The notes: generated by a model from the sequence alone, not told the origin. A stretch of DNA of 54,513 nucleotides from JBLHGU01 sp047615875 (GCA_047615875.1 JBLHGU010000010.1:1-54513); one strand, 5' to 3'. Shown: positions 1-9,303, counted from the first letter of the stretch. A program made the numbers and translations.

Positions 1-378
1 GGCACCAACTGCTATTTGTATTGCACCCATCAGCACTACAGTGGCGAAAAGATATTCCACACCATGTACAGAAACCAGTGACACCATAACAACCGCCAGG
101 GCGCCAGTAGCACCAGAAATCATACCTGGTCGACCACCGAATACGGCTGTAATTAAACCCACAATAAAAGCGGCGTATAAACCAACTAATGGATCAACTC
201 CAGCGACAAAGGCAAACGCGATGGCTTCAGGAACCAACGCCAGGGCAACGGTAAGACCTGCCAGGGTTTCAATACGGATTTGTCCAAAATTAATTCCGCC
301 GGTCGGATTAGCAGGCGTACTGAATTCGCCAAGACGCAAACGCGTGGCAAAATCCGAGATCGTGGTGAGTCGACTCAC
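1..378 (-). CDS. SulP-family anion transporter, N-terminal part (cut by window edge)
   Basis: The minus-strand frame reads as the start of a SulP/SLC26 inner-membrane anion permease (sulfate, bicarbonate or dicarboxylate; substrate not predictable). A short leader ending in ANPTGGINFGQ is followed by the family hallmark LAGLTVALALVPEAIAFAFV and then GVDPLVGLYAAF, VFGGRPGMISGATGA and a further membrane helix. The C-terminal transmembrane helices and any STAS domain lie outside the window. There is no ATG before the conserved core; GTG at 378, with a weak GAGA upstream, is the likeliest start, although the frame stays open to a TAG at about 479-481. The gene faces away from the secreted-protein gene at 733, leaving about 350 bases between them. 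Confidence 0.85.
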   Translation of the reverse strand, partial: MSRLTTISDFATRLRLGEFSTPANPTGGINFGQIRIETLAGLTVALALVPEAIAFAFVAGVDPLVGLYAAFIVGLITAVFGGRPGMISGATGALAVVMVSLVSVHGVEYLFATVVLMGAIQIAVGA

Positions 379-732
379 AGATGGATTTCTCAAAAATAAA
401 TTAGGCGAAAAAACCGAGACAAGTTCGAAATTCGAACCAATTGTGCTCAGTGAAAAGCGTGTTTCAGGGAAACGAAACTAAAAATGGGGAACAGTTTTAG
501 CCTGAACATCATCAAGCAGAGGGACTGCCTGAAGGCGCGCGGATTATAGTCTTAATCCATCTTCCTTTTGTGAATCATATCGAAATACTTCATAAAATAA
601 AGTATTGTTTGGACTAGTAATCTTAGAATGCTGGAAAACAATAAACTAAATAAGATGAAATGAAGTTGAACCAAAACGGAGAACCCGACGACTCAGTAAA
701 TAACAAGCACATTCATTCTTCGGAGAAACACC
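379..732. other. Intergenic region between divergent genes
   Basis: These 354 bases separate the SulP gene (minus) from the secreted-protein gene (plus) and should hold both promoters. The half nearer 733 is AT-rich. I see no tRNA, no long inverted repeat and no convincing small gene. A GGAG ribosome-binding site lies just before the ATG at 733. Confidence 0.5.
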
Positions 733-1221
733 ATGAAATACGTAAACAAAATTGGCCGAGCATTAACTTCCGCTTTTATCATTTCTGCAATTACCATAGG
801 CTCCGCGCAGGCTGGCACTACCCTTAAAATTGGTAGCAAAGTTGGCAAGGGACCAGACTTCGTTCCGGTCAGCATTCAAACCAATAACCAATGCAAATTA
901 AAGCTTGTATTCAAAAATCAGGGTTCTGGCCCACAAAAGGCCAATCAGATCACGATGGATCACAAATTTCAGATGGTCGGCGACTTTTATGTCAATAATG
1001 TTCACTACAAGAATAAAGTAGCAAACTACGGCGACCTGGTAATCCCTATCATGCTGCCCGGTGCTACCAAAGTGTTCACGGCATCGTTTATTCGTATTGC
1101 CGGCCCTACCCGAGTTACCTGGACTGTTAACAGTCATGCCGGCGGCGGCATTCCAGAAATAACCAAGGCTAATAATATTATGAAGCGATCAATAAAGTGT
1201 GTCGGTGGTTTACAGGGTTAA
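733..1221 (+). CDS. Small secreted protein, CARDB/Ig-like
   Basis: A 162-residue protein with a clear Sec signal peptide (charged n-region, hydrophobic core, AQA cleavage near residue 27). The mature part is beta-rich. The stretch CKLKLVFKNQGSGP is the type of sequence found at the start of CARDB-like Ig domains (a Cys-Lys-Leu strand, then N-x-G-x-G-x), and the rest alternates hydrophobic and polar residues as in a single beta-sandwich. Cys54 and Cys156 could form a disulfide. I cannot name a function; a periplasmic or surface protein-protein interaction domain is an inference. It has a GGAG ribosome-binding site and is followed by a good terminator, so it is probably monocistronic. Confidence 0.8.
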   Translation: MKYVNKIGRALTSAFIISAITIGSAQAGTTLKIGSKVGKGPDFVPVSIQTNNQCKLKLVFKNQGSGPQKANQITMDHKFQMVGDFYVNNVHYKNKVANYGDLVIPIMLPGATKVFTASFIRIAGPTRVTWTVNSHAGGGIPEITKANNIMKRSIKCVGGLQG

Positions 1222-1247
1222 GTTACTTAACATTTAATCGACTTATC

Positions 1248-1275
1248 AAAACCCCGGTTATCTACCGGGGTTTTT
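1248..1275 (+). terminator. Rho-independent terminator
   Basis: An 11-base-pair stem (AAAACCCCGGT / ACCGGGGTTTT) with a five-base loop and a run of T sits about 27 bases after the stop codon of the secreted-protein gene. The A-rich left flank makes it bidirectional, so it may also stop transcripts from the TAXI gene on the other strand. Confidence 0.9.
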
Positions 1276-1343
1276 GCAAACTACATATCAATCTTTCAGG
1301 TATTAACCCGACTATATTCAATGCTGGATTAATAAGTGAACGT

Positions 1344-2360
1344 TTACTGTTTGGGTTTGTAAACGACGGGTTCCGGAATTACCCAGCCAGCTTCACGATA
1401 ATACCGCTCAGCGCCAGGATGTAATCGGCTGGCAATGAAGCCCAGTCCGGTTTTTTTGGTGATGGTCGATGGCATCCACTTAGCGGTTTCATGCATCTCG
1501 CCCAGGTTCTCCCAAATGGCTTTTGTTACCTTGTAAACTACTTCTTCATCCAGATCCATGCGAGCGGAGAAGTTAACGATAGCACCATGGGTTTTTATCG
1601 TGGTCTCATTGACCTGGTTACTGCCATAAGATCCCGGAGCAATTTCGTTAACTGTGCCACCTGTTGCCGTACGAATTTTGACTTTATCCAGGGGTATATT
1701 CAGAATGCGAATTTTCTTGGTCAAAGAAAATTGCTCAATAGATGGGCTGGGTACATTGGTCGGCAATACGATCATGTCGATTTTATCGTCCTGAAAGGCC
1801 TGAATAGCCGCATCAAAACCGAAACGTTGTACTTCGTAATCTTTCTCGCCCTCCAGACCGGTAGCTTGCTTGATCGCGGTAGCCACGACCCTTGACGCAG
1901 CACCACCGGGAGGTCCTACAAATACTTTCTTACCTTTGATGTCTTCGAGTTTCTCAATTCCAGAATCAGCCCTAACTACATAGTGATAGGGGCCAATTTG
2001 ATAGGAGAAAATCATACCGATATTTTTCTCAAGTTCAGGGCCATCGGTAAAATTTTTATACGGGCCAATATGGTTAACCAGCAACCAGTTAATGGTCGGC
2101 GAGCCGAACAAAAAGTCGATCTTGCCTTTGGATGCATCAACCATATGCTTGGTAGCCGCACCGGTGGCCTTAACCTGCATATCTATACCAGGCACGTGAC
2201 GTGCAACCAGCTTAGCCATGGCGCTATTCACCACGAACGGCGACATACCAGGTGCTATTGAACTAACCTTATACACCTCGGCATTAGCGCTGGTGGTCAA
2301 TAAGCTAGCGCATAGCAAAGCAATCATGCGGCCGGCGAGTTTATGGGTTTTGAGTTTCAT
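1344..2360 (-). CDS. TRAP transporter solute receptor, TAXI family
   Basis: A 338-residue periplasmic binding protein with a signal peptide (cleavage near Ala27, SANA-EVYK) and the TAXI-family body: SSIAPGMSPFVVNSAMAKLV, then DFLFGSPTINW, LEDIKGKKVFVGPPGGAAS and the later TIKTHGAIVNFSARMDLDE. TAXI receptors capture small carboxylates and deliver them to a fused DctQM permease; the ligand cannot be told. A strong GAGGAGA ribosome-binding site precedes the ATG at 2360. The permease gene lies immediately upstream in the same direction with a 36-base gap, as expected for a TRAP operon, but that permease is truncated, so this receptor may have no working partner here. Confidence 0.9.
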   Translation of the reverse strand: MKLKTHKLAGRMIALLCASLLTTSANAEVYKVSSIAPGMSPFVVNSAMAKLVARHVPGIDMQVKATGAATKHMVDASKGKIDFLFGSPTINWLLVNHIGPYKNFTDGPELEKNIGMIFSYQIGPYHYVVRADSGIEKLEDIKGKKVFVGPPGGAASRVVATAIKQATGLEGEKDYEVQRFGFDAAIQAFQDDKIDMIVLPTNVPSPSIEQFSLTKKIRILNIPLDKVKIRTATGGTVNEIAPGSYGSNQVNETTIKTHGAIVNFSARMDLDEEVVYKVTKAIWENLGEMHETAKWMPSTITKKTGLGFIASRLHPGAERYYREAGWVIPEPVVYKPKQ

Positions 2361-2396
2361 AGTTCTCCTCGTCTTCAGAGTTTAATAATTGGAAGC

Positions 2397-3203
2397 TCAG
2401 GCTGCTTTCAGCCGTCGTCCGGGTAAAATCGTTAATAACAGGCCAACAATTATGGCAGGCAGCCATAGAGTGATCATTGGGAACATAGCAATTGCTCCAG
2501 CGCCAAAGTGTAATATCCTCATCATTGGTCCTAATCTGCCCAGCCGTGGATCGGCACCACTAAGAGACGTGGCAAACATCCAGATAGCCACCAACAGTCG
2601 AAGGATTGTGGTGCCTAATTCGATCCATGAAAACTCCCCTGCAACCAGTAAAAATGATGGGGAATAAACAAACACATAGGGCACCAGCAAACCGACAATA
2701 GATAATCGTAGTGCGATAAACGATGTAATCAACGGATGACCACCGGCAATCGGCGCTGCCACATAACAGCCATAGGCAATAGGCGGCACGATGGAAGAAT
2801 ACACCGCAAAATACAGCACGAACATATGTGCGGCGAGGGGCAACACACCGGCCTTGATGATGGCAGGTGCAATCATAATGGCGATAATGAGATAGGCTGG
2901 CAAAGTGGGTAATCCCATTCCCAGAATCAATGCGCCACACATGGATAACACCAGGGCCAAAATCAGATGCTGATCACCAATTACAGAGATTGCTGTGGCA
3001 AAACGAATGGCAACACCGGTTTCGTTAACCACACCTAGCACCACGCCAATGACTCCAACCGCAATCATAATTTCAGCAGCAGAGCGGCCACCAGCAGAAA
3101 GTCCTTCGAGTATGCGTTTCGGTTGACGACGAAATTCTGGATTCAGTACCAGCCCGGTCAAAATCGCCGTACCAGTTCCTATATCAAGGTGATCAAGAAG
3201 CAT
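2397..3203 (-). pseudogene. TRAP transporter fused permease, C-terminal fragment
   Basis: The 268 residues match only the last 40 percent or so of a TRAP fused (DctQM) permease, which normally has about 600-700 residues. Recognisable parts are FRRQPKRILEGLSAGGRSA, the conserved LILGMGLPTLPAYLIIA, AAHMFVLYFAVYSSIVPPIA and FVYSPSFLL, with about eight transmembrane segments. The DctQ-like helices and the first half of DctM are absent. Homology begins abruptly at about 3160-3200, exactly where a headless amidohydrolase begins on the other strand, so this is a rearrangement remnant. The ATG at 3203 lies in CATG at the junction and is probably not an original start. An assembly join error is the alternative. 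Confidence 0.85.
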
Positions 3204-4017
3204 GCAAACCAGTTACGCCAAGATATTTCTTGATGGTGTAGCGCCCAGTCTTACCGCGGCTTTCCTTGATCCATACACAATCTGTTCCTGTGCACAGCCG
3301 GATGGATTCGACTCCGATGCCAATCTTCGCTACGACCCATAAGCTCTTGGCGAAGAAGTAACTCGCCTGGATGCAGCAGGATTCACGCTTAAGATGCATG
3401 CTGTAGGTGATCGGGCAGTTCGAGCGGGACTAGATGCCATCGAAGTCGCGCGTAACACCAATGGTTTTAGCGGATTAAGACACGAAATCGCCCATACAGC
3501 GTTTGTGCATCCGCAGGATCTGGAAAGATTTGCAAAGCTCAATACGGTAGCCGAGGTCTCGCCAAAGCTGTGGTACCCCAATGCAATCACTAGTGGCCAG
3601 ATCAAAGTACTTGGCGAAGATCGCACCCATCGCTGCCATCCCATAGCCAGCTTGTTATCCGCTGGTGCGTTGGTAACCTATGGCTCGGACTGGCCAGCCG
3701 CCGCGCCGGACGCCAACCCCTGGCCGGGCATTGCTGGCATGTTAAGTCGCCAGGACCCTTTGCAGCGTTACCCTGGTACTGTTGGTGCAGATGAAGCGAT
3801 TAACCTTGCAAGCGCCTTGCCATTATTCACCACCAACGGCGCAAAATGCATGGGACTGGAAGATCACATCGGTTCTCTTCAAGTCGGTAAATCGGCGGAT
3901 TTCGTGCAGCTGGAAAAATCAATATTCGACATGAGCTCCCAGGAGATCGGTGCGATACAGGTGTCCGCAACAATTTTCGAAGGACAGGTGGTTTTTGGTG
4001 AGAAAATTTTGGGATAA
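3202..4017 (+). pseudogene. Amidohydrolase (YtcJ-like, amidohydrolase_3) C-terminal remnant with in-frame stop
   Basis: Amidohydrolase_3/YtcJ-like enzymes are metal-dependent hydrolases of about 550 residues; only the last half is here. The frame begins near AKIFLDGV (about 3212), runs through AAFLDPYT and ANLRYDP, meets an in-frame TAA at 3340-3342, and continues unchanged as ALGEEVTRLDAAGF, KMHAVGDRAVRAG (metal His), EIAHTAFVHPQDL, LVTYGSDWPAAAPD (catalytic Asp) and IGSLQVGKSADFVQLE. The N-terminal domain with the first metal ligands is missing, lost at the junction with the truncated TRAP permease. No upstream start or ribosome-binding site is credible, so it is dead. Confidence 0.85.
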
Positions 4018-4075
4018 AGGTGACAATAGAGTAATGGCACATACATAAAGCCATTCCAGCGCATGTTATTTATGC

Positions 4076-4773
4076 TTAACTCACCTGTCGCTCAATCCCG
4101 GCAAAAGGACTTAACCCCAGCCATATTTGCATAGTTTTACTAAGCTGGCGCGAACCACTCAACTTCAATGCACCAGCTTTCAACGCACTGGAGACATTAT
4201 CCATTCCCATCCAGACAGCGGTCATGGTACGCAAATCTGTGTTCACGTAAAGATCGATATCAAATCCAGGATCGTTGAAGCACAAATCAACCTCTTGTGC
4301 AGGATCTACAATCAACCACCAGTTGCGTTTTGAAGCAGGGAGTTCGGGATACAGAAACTGTATCCCGAGCGGCTATCAGGCATAGGTTCGGTGACAATAT
4401 TGCGACGCATGTCCCACATCAGCAAAGAGGGATCAAGTTGTTTAAGTGACAACCTGGATTCCACCCATGTCTGCCCCCACGTACCAACGTTTTCGATTAC
4501 CTTACGTAAATCTTTACCGGATTCAGTCAGATGATATTCAAATACTCCGGGCTCTCCTTGGCAGGGTAATCTTTCTACTACGTTGGCCAGTTCCAGCTCA
4601 GATAATCGCTTAGATAACAAAGAGGGCGACATTTTCGGCACGCCGCGACGAAGGTCGTTGAAACGGGTCGATCCTGCCATCAGCTCTCGCAATAAAATTA
4701 GTGTCCAACGAGAGCAAATTATCTCTGCAGCCATTGCTACTGGTCAAAACTGTTTATAACTCGACTTCGACAT
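4076..4773 (-). pseudogene. HxlR-family transcriptional regulator, broken by TGA and a frameshift
   Basis: The intact form would be a winged-helix HxlR regulator of about 230 residues with a C-terminal SCP2-like domain. A strong site AGGTGAAGAGT precedes ATG at 4773. The start reads MSKSSYKQF, then TGA at 4744-4746, then PVAMAAEIICSRWTLILLREL; relatives have Tyr-Gly-Gln-Phe-Cys-Pro-Val-Ala here, so the stop replaces the conserved cysteine. The winged helix (FNDLRRGVPKMSPSLLSKRL) follows. Near 4355-4372 a one-base slip moves the C-terminal domain into another frame: QFLYPELPASKRNWWLIVD, then DLYVNTDLRTMTAVWMG, ending at 4076. Translation could restart at ATG 4734, giving an isolated DNA-binding domain. 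It is divergent from the DUF4242 gene, its probable target. Confidence 0.85.
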
Positions 4774-4827
4774 ACTCTTCACCTGTAGATTCGGATAAAC
4801 ACAGCTTATTTCATCAAAACAGTGTTC

Positions 4828-4856
4828 GCTAGTACAAAAACTGTACTAGCTGGTAC
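4828..4856. promoter_or_regulatory. Putative HxlR operator
   Basis: A perfect inverted repeat GCTAGTAC-AAAAACT-GTACTAGC (4828-4850) is followed at once by a third half-site GCTGGTAC (4849-4856). It lies between the divergent HxlR and DUF4242 genes. Paired GTAC-containing half-sites between divergent genes are typical of HxlR targets; assignment to this regulator is an inference. Confidence 0.7.
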
Positions 4857-4944
4857 AGACCGTTGACTAGATAGCTCCCTTTGAAAGCCAGACAATGATC
4901 AATACCGGAAATTATTCCGGCAATCTGAATCAGAGAACAAAGTC

Positions 4945-5229
4945 ATGCAAAAATACGTAATTGAGCGAGAAATACCCAACATCGGCGAAGCACCAGCAGA
5001 CGCCCTTGCCGGCGCAGCTGCCAAATCAAATGGCGTGCTTTCAAGCATGACCAAGGAGGCCAAGGGCATTCAGTGGGAACATTCTTATGTGACAGGGGAT
5101 CGAACTTTTTGCATCTATTTTGCCGAATCAGAAGACCTGATCCATGAACATGCGGAACAGAGCGGGTTTCCGGCAAGCAAGATTAGCCGAGTTTCCACGA
5201 TGATTGATCCTATGACTGCGAATCAGTAA
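4945..5229 (+). CDS. DUF4242 (SCO4226-like nickel-binding fold) protein
   Basis: A 94-residue DUF4242 protein: MQKYVIEREIPNIGEAP at the start, then AAKSNGVLSSM, IQWEHSYVTGDRTFCIYFAE and HAEQSGFPASKISRV. The family forms small ferredoxin-like (alpha/beta) dimers; the Streptomyces relative SCO4226 binds nickel, but no catalytic activity is established for most members. Length is normal for the family. The divergent HxlR gene and the shared palindrome suggest that it is, or was, controlled by that regulator. With the regulator broken it may now be expressed constitutively. A hairpin terminator follows. Confidence 0.85.
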   Translation: MQKYVIEREIPNIGEAPADALAGAAAKSNGVLSSMTKEAKGIQWEHSYVTGDRTFCIYFAESEDLIHEHAEQSGFPASKISRVSTMIDPMTANQ

Positions 5230-5237
5230 GGGAGAAC

Positions 5238-5274
5238 AGGTAACGGGGGTTACTGCCACTAACCGCCGTTACCT
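5238..5274. terminator. Hairpin terminator between convergent genes
   Basis: A 15-base-pair stem with one mismatch (5238-5252 with 5260-5274: AGGTAACGGGGGTTA / TAACCGCCGTTACCT) and a seven-base loop lies between the convergent DUF4242 gene and the secreted Ig-like gene. There is no long T-run, so it is a bidirectional hairpin rather than a textbook terminator. Confidence 0.7.
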
Positions 5275-5281
5275 TTCAACA

Positions 5282-7033
5282 CTATCTGGCGAATAAAACT
5301 ACAACTTTAGATTGCGCCATTCTGCGTCCGCTTTCGTCAATTGCAACGGTCTGGCACCAGTATCGTTCACCAGGCACAAGGTGTTCCATGACAGCACGGG
5401 GAACACGTAGTGATGTATCGTTACCCGAAGTAACAGCGCCAGATAATGCATATCCTGTTAAGCCGCTGTTATCAAAACATTCATAACGATAATACTCAGC
5501 AGCCTGAACAGATTGCCAATTGAATTCCGTCTCGAAACTTATCTCGCCACCCGCAATGGGATTGTGCAAGGCCATTACTGTGACACGATCAGTACTTTGT
5601 GCAGACCCTACAAAGTATCGAAGTACAGGCAAATCGAATTCTACATCGGGTGAAGTAATGCGCAATCTTATCAATGCACCACCGACTACACGGGTTGGTA
5701 ATGCAGGGCTTATAAGCTCAGTGAGTTGAAAGCTGCTTAGGTATTCGCGCACCAGGGTATTCGTTAATCGAGCATTAAAGTTTGTTGCTAATGACTGCTA
5801 TGTTTTAGGCTTTCCCGATGCTGGCAGCGGTCGGAACAAGGGCTGCCCGGAAGAAATTAACGGAGCCCATTCCCATATTGCCTGTAGCTGACCGGTACCG
5901 GTGTAATTAATGCTAGCTTTTACCTGCAATGAATCATCGGTATTTGCAATTTTCACCCGGGAGCCATCCACAAAACTTAAGTCTACTCGGGTTATTTGGA
6001 ATCCAGCGGCACTGGCCGAAGTTAGCGGGATTGTCGTACTCGCACTAATCACATTAAACCCATCGGTAAAGTCACGCTGAATAATAATTCGATTAGCGCC
6101 TAACTGGCGCGCCTTCGCGGCGATAGCTGCAGACAATGGCATACGCTCAGATAATGTTTCCGTAGCCGTAGTTGTAGTTTGGCTGGGAAATGATTGCGCC
6201 AGGGTTTTAGCCCGAGTCGCACTGTTGGATACACGTTGATTTATTCGCTGAATCAGTTTGCCATCCGGGGTAACAATTTGAGCACTAGCAGACTGAATAG
6301 TAGTAGGAACCGGTGTACCGATACTTTGCAGCGTGGCTTGCCAATTAAGATTTGCATTCACTTGGGCATTGCTAGCAATGGGCAAACCGAGAGTGGTGGT
6401 TGTGCCTTTTACACTGAGCAAGCGCGTTTGATTCAACTTTACATCTATATTGGTAGAAGCGCCGGCGATAATGGAAAACTTGCTAATCTGAACGGCCAGG
6501 CCGGTTACATTCCAGACTCTTTCGTAGTCCACTGTTATGGATGGCGGTGTGAAACTTTTTCTTAGTACATCACCCAGTGTTACGTTTGCGAGAATGCGCT
6601 CAACAATCTGACTTTTCTCGCTTGAGGTTAAGGTCAAACTCTCGGCAAATGTAGGACAGAAAAGGGTTGCACAGGTACCACTAATGGTCGAGTTGCGACT
6701 ACCAATCCCAACTCCATCGACACTAAGAACACCTTCTGTAGTGTTGATAGTAAACGCAGCGGCACCTGGAATTGGTGTCCAGGAAAGACTATAAGTGCCA
6801 CTACCTACTATGCTATTTAGCGTAATCCCACGGCTCCTCATTAGGTCCAGGATAAGCGTTGACTCTGAAATATTAGCTATTTGTTGCGGCTGGTCCAGCC
6901 TGATCAAAGCCGACAACTTGCTTGATAGATCATCACTAGAGGGCGATGCGTTGAATGGTATCAAGGCAGCCCAAGTCGGTAATGAGCTAAAAAATACGGT
7001 CAGTAATAGGAAGATAAATAGAAGCTTTTTCAT
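5282..7033 (-). pseudogene. Secreted Ig/Fn3-like protein, interrupted by in-frame TAG
   Basis: About 583 codons with a signal peptide (MKKLLFIFLLLTVFF, cleavage near TWAA). The frame continues unbroken through an amber TAG at 5798-5800, located between GQPLFRPLPASGKPKT and QSLATNFNARL. The region around FTDGFNVISASTTIPL and TGQLQAIWEWAPLISSGQPLF aligns with the large protein at 23129-26605 (FTDGLNN; SGRLQARWEVARP...GEPIFSLW), and the paralog reads straight through, so the stop is not a natural end. After it come beta-sandwich features (RYFVGSAQSTDRVTV, FNWQSVQAAEYYRYECFD) and YWCQTVAIDESGR, typical of Fn3-like domains. GGGAG precedes the ATG, ten bases after the barrel gene. The product would be secreted; its function is unknown. 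A truncated 411-residue form may be made. Confidence 0.75.
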
Positions 7034-7043
7034 GGGAGCTCCC

Positions 7044-9194
7044 TCAGTTGTTACGTGGAAAGGCCAGGGGCCAGTCCATCCGGGCACCCAGGAATACCTG
7101 ATAGATGCTTTGGTTGTTAAGTGGGCTTAAGCGATCGTCGAAATCCTGTCGCTCACCCTGTAACCAGATGGTCCAACCTGGTTGATTGCTACGTGGGGTA
7201 CGTGCCAGCCAGTCGAATCGCAAACCTAACGTTTTACTATCAGTCTTAAATAAGTCGTCTTTACTGTCGTCCTGGTTCAAACTATAACTAAAAGATGTGG
7301 AAAGTTTTTGATCAAACATGGCCACACGGGTATCCAGTCCAGCAATCCAGCTGCGAGTAACGTTCTGCGAGTTGCGATCCAGCATACTGCTATATTGCGC
7401 CATGGCATTCATTGAAAAACGCTCACCTGCCGTAAGCTGTAGATTCATGTCGGTAAGCTCGCTTCTATTTTTCTGTGACACACTGGTGAAATCTTTGTCC
7501 TGGCCATAGGAGTGATTTAATCCCCAGCTCCAGGTGTCGTACTGAAAGTAAGCACCGCCTTGATAGTAGGATGTTAAACGATCAATCTTAGACTCTATAA
7601 GCTCAAGGGGTATACGGGCGTGTTCCTGCTCAGCATGCTGGGCGCTCAATGAAAAACTCGGTTGGCCAAACCATCGCTTGGCAACAACATCTTGATTTTC
7701 TCCAGACAACGTCGGCGTGTAACTTAACACCAGGTTCGCTAGATCATTGTTAAGTGTCGGCAGGTTTTGTTCATTGTTAACGTTGTCTTGCTCTCTGGCA
7801 ATTTGTAATTGAATGGCAAAACCGCCACGTTGAAATACCATGAACAGGCGCTGCAAATAGCGATCAAACGGTAGCGAGGGGTTTGCCAAACTACGAAAAA
7901 ACAGATCAATCTCTTTCTGCTCGTAACCCACATTCCAGTTGGATACTGAATTGCCGGTTTGCTTGTTTCACCAGATATGGAACAATCCCTGGAAGGCAGT
8001 TGCGCTGCCATCCTCGCTTTGGAAGTCACTCTTCGAACCATCAAAGTCGTAGTCGGTCTCGGCTCTCTCAGCACGTAGTTGCAGTCGTGAATCAATCATA
8101 TCACTGGCAATAGCTAAACTGCGACCCACTCCAGCTGGTTGTATATTTACACCACCAACGCCTAGACCCGAATGATCTTCCCCTGCCCCATCTAGATAAG
8201 TTGCTGTAACCGTTAGCGCCTTTGCACTTCCCGTTAATGGGCTAACGGATACCATACTGCCTGCCACTCGATGGTTTTGTTGGCCGATGCCAGCACCAAA
8301 ACGAAATCCACTAACAGGCTCCGTGTGATACGCAAAACCGGTTGCCATTAATGATTTACTTTCATTTTGCCCGGTAACCGAAGCACCCCGACGATAAAAA
8401 TCCTGGATGAGCAAGCTACTGGCGGCTGGTTGATGATGACCAATAATTGCAGAAATATTTTTAGACTTAGCGGTTAACAGATACTCCGCCAATTCCAAAT
8501 CACGACCCTTACGAATTTCACCGCCCTGCTGATCTGCCAGAAGTTGTCCTACCTGGGCGCCCTTCGAGTCGTATAGAAAGCTGGCCGATGATTCAGTTGA
8601 CCATTGCACACCTTGTGAACTACCCACAAGACTAATACTACCCTGACCACCATGTTTTGCGGCAGAGGGATCAACATCTTCTTCTGCAATTCTATAAGAG
8701 CCATCCAGCACGATGGTGGCGTTAAAAAAGCGCTGAGCCAAGCTTAGTTGGTCGCTCGATAGATTGGGGCCCGAATCCGCCACAACTTGCAAATTCCAGA
8801 TGCCACGTTCGATAACATCACCATCTGCGGAAAACTCCATCAGGCGTAATTCATGTGTCCCGGCCACTAGTGGTTCTGGTGGCGTGATGCTAACTACCTG
8901 CCCCTGTGCTGTCTTATTAACCGTGACAATCTCGGATACATCTATGCCATCAAGCTCAAGCGCAAGCGCAAGCTATTGTAAAGTTTGTTCCGGCATCGTA
9001 TCCGGCAAGATCACCGCGATGGATCCGCTTGGAGTGTAGCTGCCCTCAGCGGTTTTCTGCAGAAATGGCAACCAGTTTGAATCGCTTTCAGCATAAGAGG
9101 GCTGAGCAATGCTGGCGACAACTATCACCGACAAGGCGAACAGGTTGTTTCTGATAAAATCAGATAGTTTAATTGTAGATCTACTTGTCATCAT
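7044..9194 (-). pseudogene. Outer-membrane beta-barrel protein (copy 1) with in-frame TAG and TGA
   Basis: A single frame of about 716 codons with a signal peptide (cleavage near PSYA-ES). A short N-terminal domain (LDGIDVSEIVTVN; LVAGTHELRLMEFSADGD) is followed by alternating beta-strand sequence with frequent aromatic ends (LGLRFDWLART, GWTIWLQGERQDF, FLGARMDW), as in an outer-membrane barrel. Two stops interrupt it with no frame change: TAG at 8973-8975 (EQTLQ | LALALELDG) and TGA at 7968-7970 (LFHIW | NKQTGNS). The paralog at 26589-28586 shares LDGMDV and the EIxxFFRSxANPxL motif, which shows the parts belong together. Gene order (sigma, anti-sigma, barrel, Ig protein) suggests an envelope or secretion role. 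The substrate is unknown. Confidence 0.75.
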
Positions 9195-9303
9195 GCCATT
9201 AAGATAATTAATTTTGCTTTCCGATGTGGTTGCTCAAACAGCAAATAAAGAACATCACTACTTAAGCATTCAGCACACTGGCGATTCCGATTGAACATCT
9301 TAA

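Noticed and set aside
41..481. 146-codon plus-strand open frame at the left edge
   Set aside because: It is antisense to the SulP gene, whose conserved motifs are unmistakable on the minus strand.
4891..4944. Specific -35/-10 pair for the DUF4242 gene
   Set aside because: TTGACT at 4863-4868 has no -10 at proper spacing; I could not place the promoter.
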